Below, one piece after another: positions 7,678 to 16,500 of a stretch of 40,324 nucleotides of DNA. The position numbers and the translations under genes were made by a program. The DNA comes from Planctomycetota bacterium. GTDB taxonomy: Bacteria > Planctomycetota > UBA1135 > UBA2386. The stretch covers positions 1 through 40,324 of the forward strand of contig JAEUHQ010000107.1 of the NCBI GenBank assembly GCA_016794565.1, in the 5' to 3' direction. Each line of letters begins with the position of its first letter. The first letter of the stretch is position 1. The notes below the pieces were generated by a model. The model was not told where the DNA came from. It saw only the letters and a list, made by a program, of their open reading frames with translations, and did not search any database.

Positions 7678-9054
7678 TCAACCCTTGCCGCGCACCACGA
7701 GATCCTCCCAGATGCCGGCGCTGCCGGTCGCAGCGCCCGGCGGACCTGCCTGCGCGCCGATGCCCCACGGGGCGGCGTCGGGCAGCGCGTCGGGCAGCGC
7801 GAACCTCCCCGGGACATCGCCCACGAGGATCGTCACGGCATCCCGCTTCGCCGTGATCTGGAAGGCCGTCGAGTAGCCGAGGCGAAGGGCCGGGACCGCC
7901 TTGAAGCCGAGCTCGGTCCACTCGTCGCCTTTCGAACGGTAGCGAAACAGGGTGACGCCGCGGTCGGCGGTGAATGCCACCGAATAGAAGTCGCCGGCCT
8001 CCGTGCGCCCGAACAAGAAGTTCATCTGCTGCGCGGCAGCCGGCAGGATGCGCAGCGAACCGGTGGCGTTCAGCTCCGCGCCCTTCACCGGCTGCCGGCA
8101 CCAGGCGATCGCATTGCGTTCCGGAAACGCGATCTGGACCATCCGCTTCCCGTCGAGCGCGAGTGAGCGGTACACCTCCGACCAGGTGGGCTGCAGCCCG
8201 GCGACGAACTTCGCGAACGCGGCGTCGAGCTGGTCGAGACCGGTTCCGTCCACGCTCTTCGCCCACGCATCCTCCGATGCGAGCCCGCCCACCGTTCGCA
8301 GCAGCGCGTTCCTCCGATCGGCATGGGCCGGGGTCTGCAACATCGCGTAGAACACCGCGCGTGCCGCGTAGCGCGGGTGGAAGTCGAGGTCGTCGATGCC
8401 GTCGCGCAGGATCGCCCGTGCCTTCGGGAGCTTCTTGTCGCGCGCGAGATCCAGGACGAGTCGCTGCTGTTCCTGCGCCATCACCGAGATCTCGGTGCGA
8501 CCGCCGCCGCGAACGGCGTCGAGCACCTTGCGCGCGTTCGTCGCAGCGAAGCCGTCGACGAACCACATCGGGTGCACTTCGAAGTTCGGAAAGACTCGCG
8601 CACGCGCGACGTGGGACGCCTCCCACGCGAGCAATTCGACCGTCATCGCGGGCAGGCCGACGGCGCGGAGCGTCTCGTCCGAACATGGCGGCTGCAGTGC
8701 AACGTGCGCCGTGCGGCTCGCGTGGTGGAACATCGCGAGGTTGCGGCGGAACTTGCCGTTCGTGAGCTGCTGCTCGGCCGCTTCGTAGCCGGCGATCGTG
8801 CGGTAGAGATGGACCACGAGGGGCGCCGCAGGCGGCTTCGTCCCGTCGGCGCCGAGCGTCGGAGCCGCGAAGGGCCACACCTTCTCGACGGCCGCGAGCG
8901 CTTCGTCGGCGACGGCCTCGTCGAATCCGTGGCAGTGCACGACCGCGAACGTGCCCGCCCTCTCGACCACGGTCTCCTGGGCGCGCGCCGCAAGCGGCAG
9001 GGCGACCGCAACCACGGCGAAAGCGGGGCAGAGCCGGTGCAAGAGTCGATGCAT
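7678..9054 (-). CDS. Secreted gluzincin-like protein with degenerate zinc motif and C-terminal beta-sandwich
   Basis: The 458-residue product starts with a signal peptide (MHRLLHRLCPAFAVVAVALP, cleavage near AARA-QE). The central part resembles the secreted peptidase-MA-like proteins of Planctomycetota. The helix that should hold HExxH reads LLAWEASHVARARV, keeping Glu and the second His but with Trp for the first His. The downstream ligand helix reads WFVDGFAA where WxxEGxA is expected. The C-terminal ~130 residues (from about 325) look like a concanavalin/LamG-type sandwich (AGDFYSVAFTADRGVTLFRY ... GIWEDLVVRGKG), a fold that often binds glycans. Proteolytic activity is doubtful, so a glycan- or peptide-binding role is equally possible. 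ATG 9054 gives the clean signal peptide; the frame continues upstream to 9141. Confidence 0.7.
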   Translation of the reverse strand: MHRLLHRLCPAFAVVAVALPLAARAQETVVERAGTFAVVHCHGFDEAVADEALAAVEKVWPFAAPTLGADGTKPPAAPLVVHLYRTIAGYEAAEQQLTNGKFRRNLAMFHHASRTAHVALQPPCSDETLRAVGLPAMTVELLAWEASHVARARVFPNFEVHPMWFVDGFAATNARKVLDAVRGGGRTEISVMAQEQQRLVLDLARDKKLPKARAILRDGIDDLDFHPRYAARAVFYAMLQTPAHADRRNALLRTVGGLASEDAWAKSVDGTGLDQLDAAFAKFVAGLQPTWSEVYRSLALDGKRMVQIAFPERNAIAWCRQPVKGAELNATGSLRILPAAAQQMNFLFGRTEAGDFYSVAFTADRGVTLFRYRSKGDEWTELGFKAVPALRLGYSTAFQITAKRDAVTILVGDVPGRFALPDALPDAAPWGIGAQAGPPGAATGSAGIWEDLVVRGKG

Positions 9055-9131
9055 GCGTCCTCGTTCCTCGTCGTGTAGCGATAACACGGTCGCAGCAGCG
9101 CCACAACCGACGACGGTCGCCCGAGAACACA

Positions 9132-9157
9132 GCGGGCGCACGGCCTCGTGCGCCCGC
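9132..9157 (-). terminator. Strong hairpin downstream of the secreted 540-residue protein gene
   Basis: An 11-bp perfect stem (GCGGGCGCACG / CGTGCGCCCGC) with a four-base loop lies about 20 bp past the stop of the minus-strand gene ending at 9177. On the minus strand it is followed by TGTGTTCTC, only moderately U-rich, so it is a probable but not classical intrinsic terminator. Confidence 0.55.
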
Positions 9158-9176
9158 GCGGGACTTCGGCGTCAGA

Positions 9177-10799
9177 TCACGGGCAACCAGCGCCCGCGAC
9201 CCGGATCTTCAACCCGTTCGTCGGCGCGAGGAAACCGAGGAACGGCCCGCCGTCGACGATCTCGAAGCCCTGCGCGAAGTAGTCGATCGGCGACATGCCG
9301 GCCGCGAGCGGCAGCGGGTACTCGGCGATGCCGGCCGCATTCGCCTGCACCAGCGTGAGCAGCACCATCTGCGGCTCGTCGAGGAAGAACGTGCAGCCGC
9401 TGCCGAGATCGACGTTCGCACCGCCGAGGCCGAACGCGCCGATCAGGAACGCCGACGGCGCTGCTTTGAACTGCACCGCGAACGCCGCGTTCGGCGACGT
9501 CGGCAGGCCGTTGGACCAGGCGCGCGGCGCCGGAGTGCCGCAGCCGTCGCCGAGGTACTCCGTGCCGAGCAGCGTCGGCGTCTGCGACGCGACCGCCACC
9601 GACAGGCTGCCAGCACCGAGGCGCGCTTCGTCGATCGACACGCTGCCAGCGACCGGCGCGGCGTCCGAGTCGAACCAGAAGTTGTAGATGCAGTTCCAGT
9701 CGAGCGCGTTCGTCGCCGACGCGAGGAACGCGATCTCGTTCGCCGTCCGGCTCACCGTCCACTCGTTGAGCGCATCACCGTCGACATCGCGGAAGCCGAA
9801 GTTGATCGCCCGCGCCGTCGGGCAGACCGGGATGCGCAGCGACGCGCCGCCGCGGTCGTTGTCGATGTTGTGCACCGCGTACTCGTAGTGCCACATGCCC
9901 TCGACGGGCCCGGTGACCTTCACCGCGACCAGGAAACGGCCGTCGTCGGGCCCGTTGCCCGCCATCGCCGTCGTCGCGCCGGTCCAGCGCGACAGCACCG
10001 AGCCCTGCAGGTTCGCCGCGCCGGAGAACGTCGTGGACCACGAGCTCCCGTTCCACGTGAACGAGAGGCCGCGCGACATCAGGTTGTTGTCGCGGTTGGC
10101 GACGGGCTCACCCTTCACCATGAGGTGCACCTGCCCGTAGAACGTGCCCGCCGTCGCGAGCTCCGTCTCACGCACGACGAGGCGGTTCTTCACCGCGTCG
10201 AAGGCGAACACCTGCTGCGAGGTGAGCGACTGGATGCCGTCGGCCGCCGCTGCCCCCGACACCGCCGGGTCGCCTACGTCGAAGTAGCTGCCGACGGAGT
10301 TCCACGATCCAAGCCACGGATTGATCTCGGTCGTCGGGCCGAGGTTGTAGCGATCGCCGTTGAAGCCGGTCGAATACGTGTCCGAGCAGCCGACACGCAT
10401 GGTGTTCGACGGGCCGGTCTGGCACGGCGCACACGGACCGCTGGAAAAGTTGTACGGGACGCGCGAGTGCTTCAGGAAGCTCTCGCCCGAGACCTGCACC
10501 ATCCGACCACCGCTCTCCCGCGCGAGCAGGAACGCGATCTTCGGGTAGGTGTCGAGCATCGCCTGCGAGCTGCTGCCGCCGACCCAGCCGAGCCAGGTGA
10601 GCGGCACGGTGCCGCTGTTGCAGTAGGAGTGCCCGAAGCCGACGCCGGCTTCGCCCTGGGGATAGGCGGGACCGCGCCGCCCGTAGACGGTCGGCGAGCC
10701 GACGTCGTAGACGCGCAGATCCGTGCCGGGGATCGCGTTGCTCTGGGCCAGCAGCCCGGAAGCGAAGAGGGGAATCGCCGCGAAGAGGGCAGGACGCAT
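9177..10799 (-). CDS. Secreted protein with shared C-terminal beta domain, function unknown
   Basis: The 540-residue product has a Sec signal (MRPALFAAIPLFASGLLAQ) and no membrane anchor. Its body is rich in Gly, Asn, Ser, Thr and aromatic residues, with cysteine pairs (GPCAPCQTG, SSGPC), as in extracellular beta-structured proteins. It contains a GDPAVSGAAAADGIQSL segment and a stretch recalling secreted repeat proteins (VAVKVTGPVEGMWHYEYAVH). The last ~125 residues form a domain also found in three other proteins in this window (see findings), with the motif YFAQGFEIVDGG...TNGLKIRV, followed by a short GAGCP tail. I recognise no enzyme signature. ATG 10799 is chosen for the signal peptide; the open frame upstream is not protein-like. 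Confidence 0.78.
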   Translation of the reverse strand: MRPALFAAIPLFASGLLAQSNAIPGTDLRVYDVGSPTVYGRRGPAYPQGEAGVGFGHSYCNSGTVPLTWLGWVGGSSSQAMLDTYPKIAFLLARESGGRMVQVSGESFLKHSRVPYNFSSGPCAPCQTGPSNTMRVGCSDTYSTGFNGDRYNLGPTTEINPWLGSWNSVGSYFDVGDPAVSGAAAADGIQSLTSQQVFAFDAVKNRLVVRETELATAGTFYGQVHLMVKGEPVANRDNNLMSRGLSFTWNGSSWSTTFSGAANLQGSVLSRWTGATTAMAGNGPDDGRFLVAVKVTGPVEGMWHYEYAVHNIDNDRGGASLRIPVCPTARAINFGFRDVDGDALNEWTVSRTANEIAFLASATNALDWNCIYNFWFDSDAAPVAGSVSIDEARLGAGSLSVAVASQTPTLLGTEYLGDGCGTPAPRAWSNGLPTSPNAAFAVQFKAAPSAFLIGAFGLGGANVDLGSGCTFFLDEPQMVLLTLVQANAAGIAEYPLPLAAGMSPIDYFAQGFEIVDGGPFLGFLAPTNGLKIRVAGAGCP

Positions 10800-10906
10800 G
10801 GCGGCACACGATCCGGACGAACCCGCCCGGGCGTCAAGCCCCGGTGACACCGCGAACTTGCCGGCATTCCTTGCGCGCCGGCCGCCGGCAGGAACAGAAT
10901 CCGGCG

Positions 10907-11173
10907 ATGAAGAAACTCGTACCGTTCGTCGCCTTCCTCGCCGTGTCGCTCCTGAGCGGTTGCGCCCAGCACGCAGACACCGCTCCCGCGAAAGGCGCCC
11001 TGCTCGCGAACGTCTGCGTGATCTCCGGCGAAGCGCTGGAGGCCGGCTCACCCACCGCCGAGTTCGGCGACGGCCACGTCGCGTTCTGCTGCGACAAGTG
11101 CAAGGCGAAGTGGGACAAGATGGACGACGCGGGCAAGAAGGCCGCGCTGGCCAAGGCCACGGGAACGAAGTGA
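10907..11173 (+). CDS. Small metal-binding lipoprotein, TRASH/YHS-like
   Basis: The 88-residue product begins [19 protein letters not shown], a lipoprotein signal with lipobox LLSGC (Cys19). The mature part carries a C-x23-C-x3-C arrangement (NVCVISGE, then [12 protein letters not shown]), close to the TRASH and YHS-type metal-binding knuckles of copper and heavy-metal sensors and transporters, where VAFCC.KC is typical. It is likely to bind a soft metal such as copper in the periplasm; the metal is an inference. The stop is 4 bp before the start of the CDGSH protein gene, so the two are an operon and may be translationally coupled. Confidence 0.75.
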   Translation: MKKLVPFVAFLAVSLLSGCAQHADTAPAKGALLANVCVISGEALEAGSPTAEFGDGHVAFCCDKCKAKWDKMDDAGKKAALAKATGTK

Positions 11174-11177
11174 TCCG

Positions 11178-11420
11178 ATGAGCCAGCCCAAGATCGCGTC
11201 GAAGACGCCCTACGTGCTCGACGTCCAGCCGGGCAAGTACGCGTGGTGCGCGTGCGGAGCGAGCAAGAAGCAGCCCTACTGCGACGGCTCGCACGCGGGC
11301 ACGCCCTTCGTTCCGAAGATCGAGACGATCGACGCGGCGAAGAAGGTGGCGTGGTGCGGCTGCAAACACTCCTGCACCAAGCCGTTCTGCGACGGCTCCC
11401 ACAAGAAGCTCCCGAACTGA
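11178..11420 (+). CDS. Double CDGSH iron-sulfur domain protein (mitoNEET-like)
   Basis: The 80-residue protein holds two complete CDGSH motifs with the family spacing C-x-C-x2-S/T-x3-P-x-[21 protein letters not shown] in the first half and [16 protein letters not shown] in the second. Each should bind a 2Fe-2S cluster with three Cys and one His. It has no signal peptide and should be cytoplasmic. Bacterial tandem CDGSH proteins are linked with redox and iron homeostasis, but no specific partner is established by the sequence. It directly follows the metal-binding lipoprotein gene on the same strand. Confidence 0.93.
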   Translation: MSQPKIASKTPYVLDVQPGKYAWCACGASKKQPYCDGSHAGTPFVPKIETIDAAKKVAWCGCKHSCTKPFCDGSHKKLPN

Positions 11421-11425
11421 TGCTC

Positions 11426-11516
11426 TGCGTGGATCACGTCGGTTCGCGGTGGTCGGCGAGACGATCGACCCTCGCCGAAGTGGTCCCGAGTGGGCTTGCG
11501 GGCGCGGATCCACGCA
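11426..11516. repeat. Ten-base inverted repeat flanking a 71-bp spacer
   Basis: TGCGTGGATC at 11426-11435 and its exact complement GATCCACGCA at 11507-11516 enclose about 71 bp with no gene. They lie between the CDGSH gene and the small secreted protein gene. Base-pairing could form a long hairpin at the end of the operon, but chance occurrence in such GC-rich DNA cannot be excluded. Confidence 0.3.
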
Positions 11517-11579
11517 AGGCATCAGCCCGCGGGGGTCGGATTTTCAGCGGGAAAACGGGTCGTGAGTGCCATTGCAGGC

Positions 11580-11963
11580 ATGCCCACCTTCTTCCGCGCC
11601 ACGCGCGCCTTCTCCTGGCCGATCGTCGCGCTCGTGCTCGCCGCCGCGGCAACTGCCCAAGGCCCCTGCCACCACCGCGGGTCGCGGCCCGTGCCCGCCA
11701 CCGTCGAAGCGAGCCCGTTCCCGCTCGGCTGTCCCGCCGCGCCGACCTGGCCGTACTGGCACCTGTTCACTCCGGCGCACCGCGAACCGGCGGTCCGCAT
11801 CGGCTTCGATCCGGGCAGCGCCGAGGCGAAGAAGCGCATGCTCGTCGCCTACCAGTGCACGGGGCTTGTCCTCGTGCCCGTGGTCCCGGTGCACGTGCGC
11901 GCCATGGGCTACGTGATCGACCAGCCCGAGATCGCCTGTTCGCCCGCGAGCCTCAGGCCTTGA
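11580..11963 (+). CDS. Small secreted protein, unknown, similar to the protein at 21319-21744
   Basis: With ATG 11580 the product has 127 residues: a signal peptide (MPTFFRATRAF, then the hydrophobic core WPIVALVLAAAATA, cleavage before QG) and a short mature domain with four or five cysteines. Recognisable segments are PLGCPAAPTW, HLFTPAHREPAV, YQCTGLVLVPVVPV and a tail IACSPASLRP. The other small secreted protein in this window has similar segments in the same order, so I treat them as a family. The GTG or ATG further upstream would add a non-signal-like extension. The last 11 bp overlap the end of the convergent symporter gene. No function is known. Confidence 0.65.
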   Translation: MPTFFRATRAFSWPIVALVLAAAATAQGPCHHRGSRPVPATVEASPFPLGCPAAPTWPYWHLFTPAHREPAVRIGFDPGSAEAKKRMLVAYQCTGLVLVPVVPVHVRAMGYVIDQPEIACSPASLRP

Positions 11964-13413
11964 GCAAGTGACCCTCGCGGCGCGCGAGCCACAAGCTGCA
12001 CACGAGATCGCTGGTGACGTTCGGGATCGTGCGCGTCATGTCGACGAGACGATCGACGCCGAGGATCAGCGCGAGCATCTCGGGCGGCACACCGACTTGC
12101 GTGAGCACGATCGCGAGCAGCGGCAACGATCCGCCGGGCACGCCCGCGGCCCCGATCGCCGTCAGCACGGCGAGGCCGACGACGGTGACCTGCTGACCGA
12201 TCGACAGGTCGATGCCCGCCGCCTGCGCGAGGAACAGGACCGACACGCCCTCGAACAGCGCGGTGCCGTTCATGTTCATCGTGGCGCCGAGCGGCATGAC
12301 GAAACCAGCGACCTCCTTCGGCGCGCCGAACTCGTCGACGGCGGTGCGGATCGTCGTCGGCATCGTCGCGTTGGACGACGACGTCGAGAACGCCGTCAGG
12401 ATCAGCGTGCGGCAGCCGCGGTAGAAGCGGCCGGGCGACAAGCCGGCGAACACCCACGCGAGACCGGTCACCACGACGACCTGGTACACGACGAGCCCGC
12501 CCATCGCCGTCGCGAAGTACCAGCCGACGAGGCGCATCACGTCGATGCCGAGCTTGGCGGTCGAGTGGAAGATCAGGCACGCGACACCCAGCGGCGCCAG
12601 GTGCATCGCCCAGCCGAGCACCTTCACCGCCAGCTCGTAGATCGTCTCGAGAACTTCGCGCAGCACGCGGGTCCGATCGGGCGGGAGGCGCGTCGACGCG
12701 GCGCCGAGGATCAGCGCAAAAAAGATGAGTCCGAGCAGCTTCTTGTTGTCCGCCGCCGCGCCGACGACGTTGTCGGGCACGATCTCGACGAGCATCTCGA
12801 CCCAGCTCTTCGACTGCCCCTCGAGCGCCTTCTCCGTCTCGCGCAGATAGGTCGTCTTCGCCGCCTTGAGGCTCGCCGCATCGAGCGGGCGCTCTGCCGG
12901 CAAGCCCGCGACGAGGCGGAGCACGTCGTCCGCCGACAACGACGCCGAAGCGCCCTTGCCCTGGACGATCTTCTCCTGCGCCTGGCCCAGATACTGCGCC
13001 TTCACGCGGTCCGCCGACGCCGGGTCGATCTGCTTCGCGGGCTGGATGGTGGCGACGAGCAGGATGCCGAGCGACGCCGCCAGTGCGGTGGTGCCGAGGA
13101 ACCAGCCGAGCGTACGCGCCCCGAGGTTGCCGAGCTTCTGCACGCTGCCGAGCCCGGCGACACCGAGAAAGAGCGAGCAGAACACGACCGGCACGACAAC
13201 CATGAACAGGAGCCGCAAGAACACGTCGCCGACCGGCTTCACGATCCGATCCGCCCACCACTCGATGCCCACGTACGTCGCGGACTTCGGAGCGCCGAGT
13301 TCCGGTGCGTAGAGCAGATTCAGGGTCACGCCGAGCGCCGCGCCGAGGATCAGGCCGAGCAGGATCTTCGTCGGCAGCGACAGTCCGCGTTCGCGAGGCG
13401 AGGCGTGTTCCAT
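11953..13413 (-). CDS. Dicarboxylate/amino acid:cation symporter (DAACS family, GltP/DctA-like)
   Basis: The 486-residue membrane protein shows the DAACS landmarks: the serine-rich hairpin FSTSSSNATMPTT (342-354), a NMNGT motif (380-384) and the helix DRLVDMTRTIPNVTSD (454-469). This last motif keeps the Asp458, Arg461, Asn465 and Asp469 positions equivalent to Glt(Ph) D394, R397, N401 and D405. The arginine suggests an acidic substrate such as aspartate, glutamate or a C4-dicarboxylate. Two points are unusual: the family NMDGT is NMNGT here, changing the aspartate that takes part in sodium binding, and a hydrophilic insert of about 80 residues (124-206) separates the third and fourth membrane helices. 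The coupling ion is therefore uncertain. Confidence 0.9.
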   Translation of the reverse strand: MEHASPRERGLSLPTKILLGLILGAALGVTLNLLYAPELGAPKSATYVGIEWWADRIVKPVGDVFLRLLFMVVVPVVFCSLFLGVAGLGSVQKLGNLGARTLGWFLGTTALAASLGILLVATIQPAKQIDPASADRVKAQYLGQAQEKIVQGKGASASLSADDVLRLVAGLPAERPLDAASLKAAKTTYLRETEKALEGQSKSWVEMLVEIVPDNVVGAAADNKKLLGLIFFALILGAASTRLPPDRTRVLREVLETIYELAVKVLGWAMHLAPLGVACLIFHSTAKLGIDVMRLVGWYFATAMGGLVVYQVVVVTGLAWVFAGLSPGRFYRGCRTLILTAFSTSSSNATMPTTIRTAVDEFGAPKEVAGFVMPLGATMNMNGTALFEGVSVLFLAQAAGIDLSIGQQVTVVGLAVLTAIGAAGVPGGSLPLLAIVLTQVGVPPEMLALILGVDRLVDMTRTIPNVTSDLVCSLWLARREGHLLKA

Positions 13414-13551
13414 GCGTGGCGCAGGTTAGCGGCTCGCCTTCGTGCCGTCGCCAGCGGCTACCCGAGCGTCGCTCCCGCGCGGCGCACCAATCCGCTCCGC
13501 GAACGGATCGCGCCGGGCGCGGATCGCACCGCACCGGGCGCAGCGGCCGGA

Positions 13552-16500
13552 TCAGCGCACGCGCGCGAGCACGCGGCTCTGGCCACCGCCTTCCGGCCGG
13601 ACCTCGACCACGGCGCCGATTCGCTCCGCGATCCCGTCCACGTGCGAGATGACGCCGACCTGGCAGCCGGTCGCTTGCAGGGTGTCGAGCGCCCCGAGCG
13701 CCGCCTCGAGGTGCTGCGCGTCCAGCGTTCCGAAGCCCTCGTCGAGCAAGAGGGTCTCGACGCGTGTCTTCGGCGCGGCAAGCGTCGCCAACGCGAGGGC
13801 CAGAGCCAGTGACACGAGGAACGACTCGCCCCCCGACAAGGTCTGCACACCGCGCCGCGTCCCGCCGAGATCGAGGTCGACGACGACGAAGTCCATCTCG
13901 CCGGTCGTGTTCCGTTCGAGCCGGTAGCGGCGCGCGAGATCCGCGAGGCGCCGGTTCGCCTCGACCAGGAGCAGGTCCAGCGTGAGTCCTTGCGCGAACA
14001 CCACGAACGCATCGCCGGTGCTCGATCCGATCAGGTCGTCGAGCGCCTGCCATGTCGCGAGCCCGGCCTCGGCCTCGGCGAGTCGCGGTGCGATCTCGCC
14101 GCGGTGCCGCCGCACACCGTCGTCCGCCGCGAGGCGCACCTGCACGTCGAGCAGGCGATCCTCCACCGCCTCGCGCGCCCGCCGCGCGTCCTCGTACGCC
14201 GACTTCGCCTCCGCGGCATCGAGTTCGGGGCGGCCGGCTGCTTCGTGCTTCCGGCGCTGTTCCACCCGCTCGCGCAGCACGACCCGCGCCTTCTCGACCG
14301 CAGTCGCGAACGCGGCGAGCAGCGCGCCTTCCTCCTCGATCGCGGCGCTGCCGAGGCGCATCGCCGCCGCCACCTCGTCGCCGGTGACTCCTGCCTCGCC
14401 GCACGCACCCTCGAGCCGGACCGCGGCAAGGGACGCACCACTCGCGGCGCGAGCCGCCGCGACCAGCAGGTCCTCGGACTTGCGACGCGCGAGATCGCGA
14501 ACCGCTGCGGCATCGCGGACGTTCGCGTCGAGCCGGTGCAGTTCGCGCAGCTTCGTGGTGACCTCGTCGCCGAGGCGCTCCCACACGTCCGGCCATGCGT
14601 CCACGCCGGCAAACGCGACCGCGAGCGCCTGTCGCTGCTGCACGATCGTCGCGTCGTTCTCACGCGCTCCCGCACGCGCCTCGGCCAACGCCTCGGCCGC
14701 ACGTCGCTGTCCCGCCGTCGCCTCGCGTTCCGCGCGCCGCGCGACCTCGACGTCCTGCGCCGCCTTCGCGAACACGCGGGCCGCGGCATCGAACGCCGCG
14801 GCGAGGCCCGCGGCGCATCGTTCGGCCTCCGTGATCGCCGCCTGTTCGCGTCCGATCTCGATCACCCGCTGCCGCACGATCGTGAGTCCCGCGGCCGGTC
14901 GGTCCGCAGCCCCGCGGAGATCGTCGTCGGGCTCCGCCGCAGCGCGCCAGGCGACGAACGCCGACCCGCGCGCCGCCGCGGCCGCATCGAGCGCGCGCCG
15001 TTCCGCCGCCAGCTGCCGCTCCGCCGCCAGCAGCAGCGCATCGTGCTCGAACAGGCGCCGCGCCGCCTCGTCCGCACCGCGCTGGGCGCACGCCACCGCG
15101 TCCTCGGCCGCTTTCGCCGCGTCGCTGCCGTGCACATCGGCGACGGCGTGCTCGCGGGATCCGCACAGGGGACACGGCTCTCCCGCGACGAGGTCGACGC
15201 GCAGCGAAGCGAGGCCTGCTTCGGCGCGCAGACGTTCGGCCGCGGCTCGGGTGCTGCGCAGCGCTTCGGCCGCACCACTCGCGGTCTCGACGAGCGCCGA
15301 CCGCGCAGCGCGCCCGGCTTCGAGCGTCGCCGCCGATTCCGTACACCGGGTCTCCGCCGCGACGAAGGCGTTCTCGGCCGCAACCGCCGCTGCCGCGGCA
15401 TCGTGAGCCCGGGTCGTCGCATCGCGCCTCGCGTCGAGGCGCCGCCGTTGCGCCGCGACACCCACGACCTCCGGGGCCGCACACGCCGCGCGCGCCGCCT
15501 CCATCGCGGCGTGGGCCGCGTCCCGCGCCGCCTCGGCCGCGGCGACGCGCACGGCCGCCGCCTCGAGAGCCGCCGCCGTTCCGCGCTCGGCGGTTTCGCA
15601 CTGGGCGATCCGACCGGCGAACGCAGCGGCCAGGCGCCGCGTCGCCGCGTACTCCTCTGCCATGCGCTCCCACTGGGGCAGTTCGTGAACGATGCGCGGC
15701 ACCACGTCGCCGCCCCCGACCGCCTGCCACACCGCGACGAACGAGCGGCGTGCCGCGTCCGCTTCGCGCGTCGCGTTCGCCGCGGCTTCACCCGCGATCC
15801 GCGCCGCCGTGTCGGCAACGGCCCGCTCCCGCTCCGCCGCGACGACCAGCGAACGGTGCGCCACGAGCGCGGACGCTTTGACCATCCTCGTGTGCAGGCG
15901 CCGTCGTTCCGCGGCCCGCTCGTCGGCGGCGATCGCACTCTGCAGATCCACCGCCGCCCTCGACTCCTCCTCCTGCCGGACCAGCGCGGTCGTGTGCCAC
16001 GCGACGTACTTCTGCGCGAGTTCGACGCCGAGGGAACATGTGCTGCGAGACACCTCGAGCGCCGCGCGATCCGCTTCGAGCGCCGCGCGGGTGGCGTCGT
16101 CGAGCAGCGGCTGCGCGTCCAGCTGTCCGCGCAGCAGGTCCACCTGCGCAGCCACCGCCCTGCGGCGTTCGTGCGCAGCGCGCGACAGGCGACGGTAGAC
16201 GTCCGCCCCGGTCAGCGTCTCGAGCAGCCGCGCGCGTTCGTCGGCCGGTGCACGCAGGAACGCGGCGAAGTCGCCCTGCGCGAGCAGCACCGAGCGGCAG
16301 AACTGGCCGAAATCGAGACCAAGCCGCGCCTCGATCGCCGCCAGCACTTCCGTCTTGCGGCCGCTGGCGACGGCGACGTTGCGGTCGATGTCCGTGAGCG
16401 ACATCTCCGTGTCCTGCACGCGGCCGTCGCGTTTGCGCCGCGCCCGACGCACCGACCACCGCGCCCGGTAGCGCGCTCCGTCGCGACCGGTGAAGTCGAC

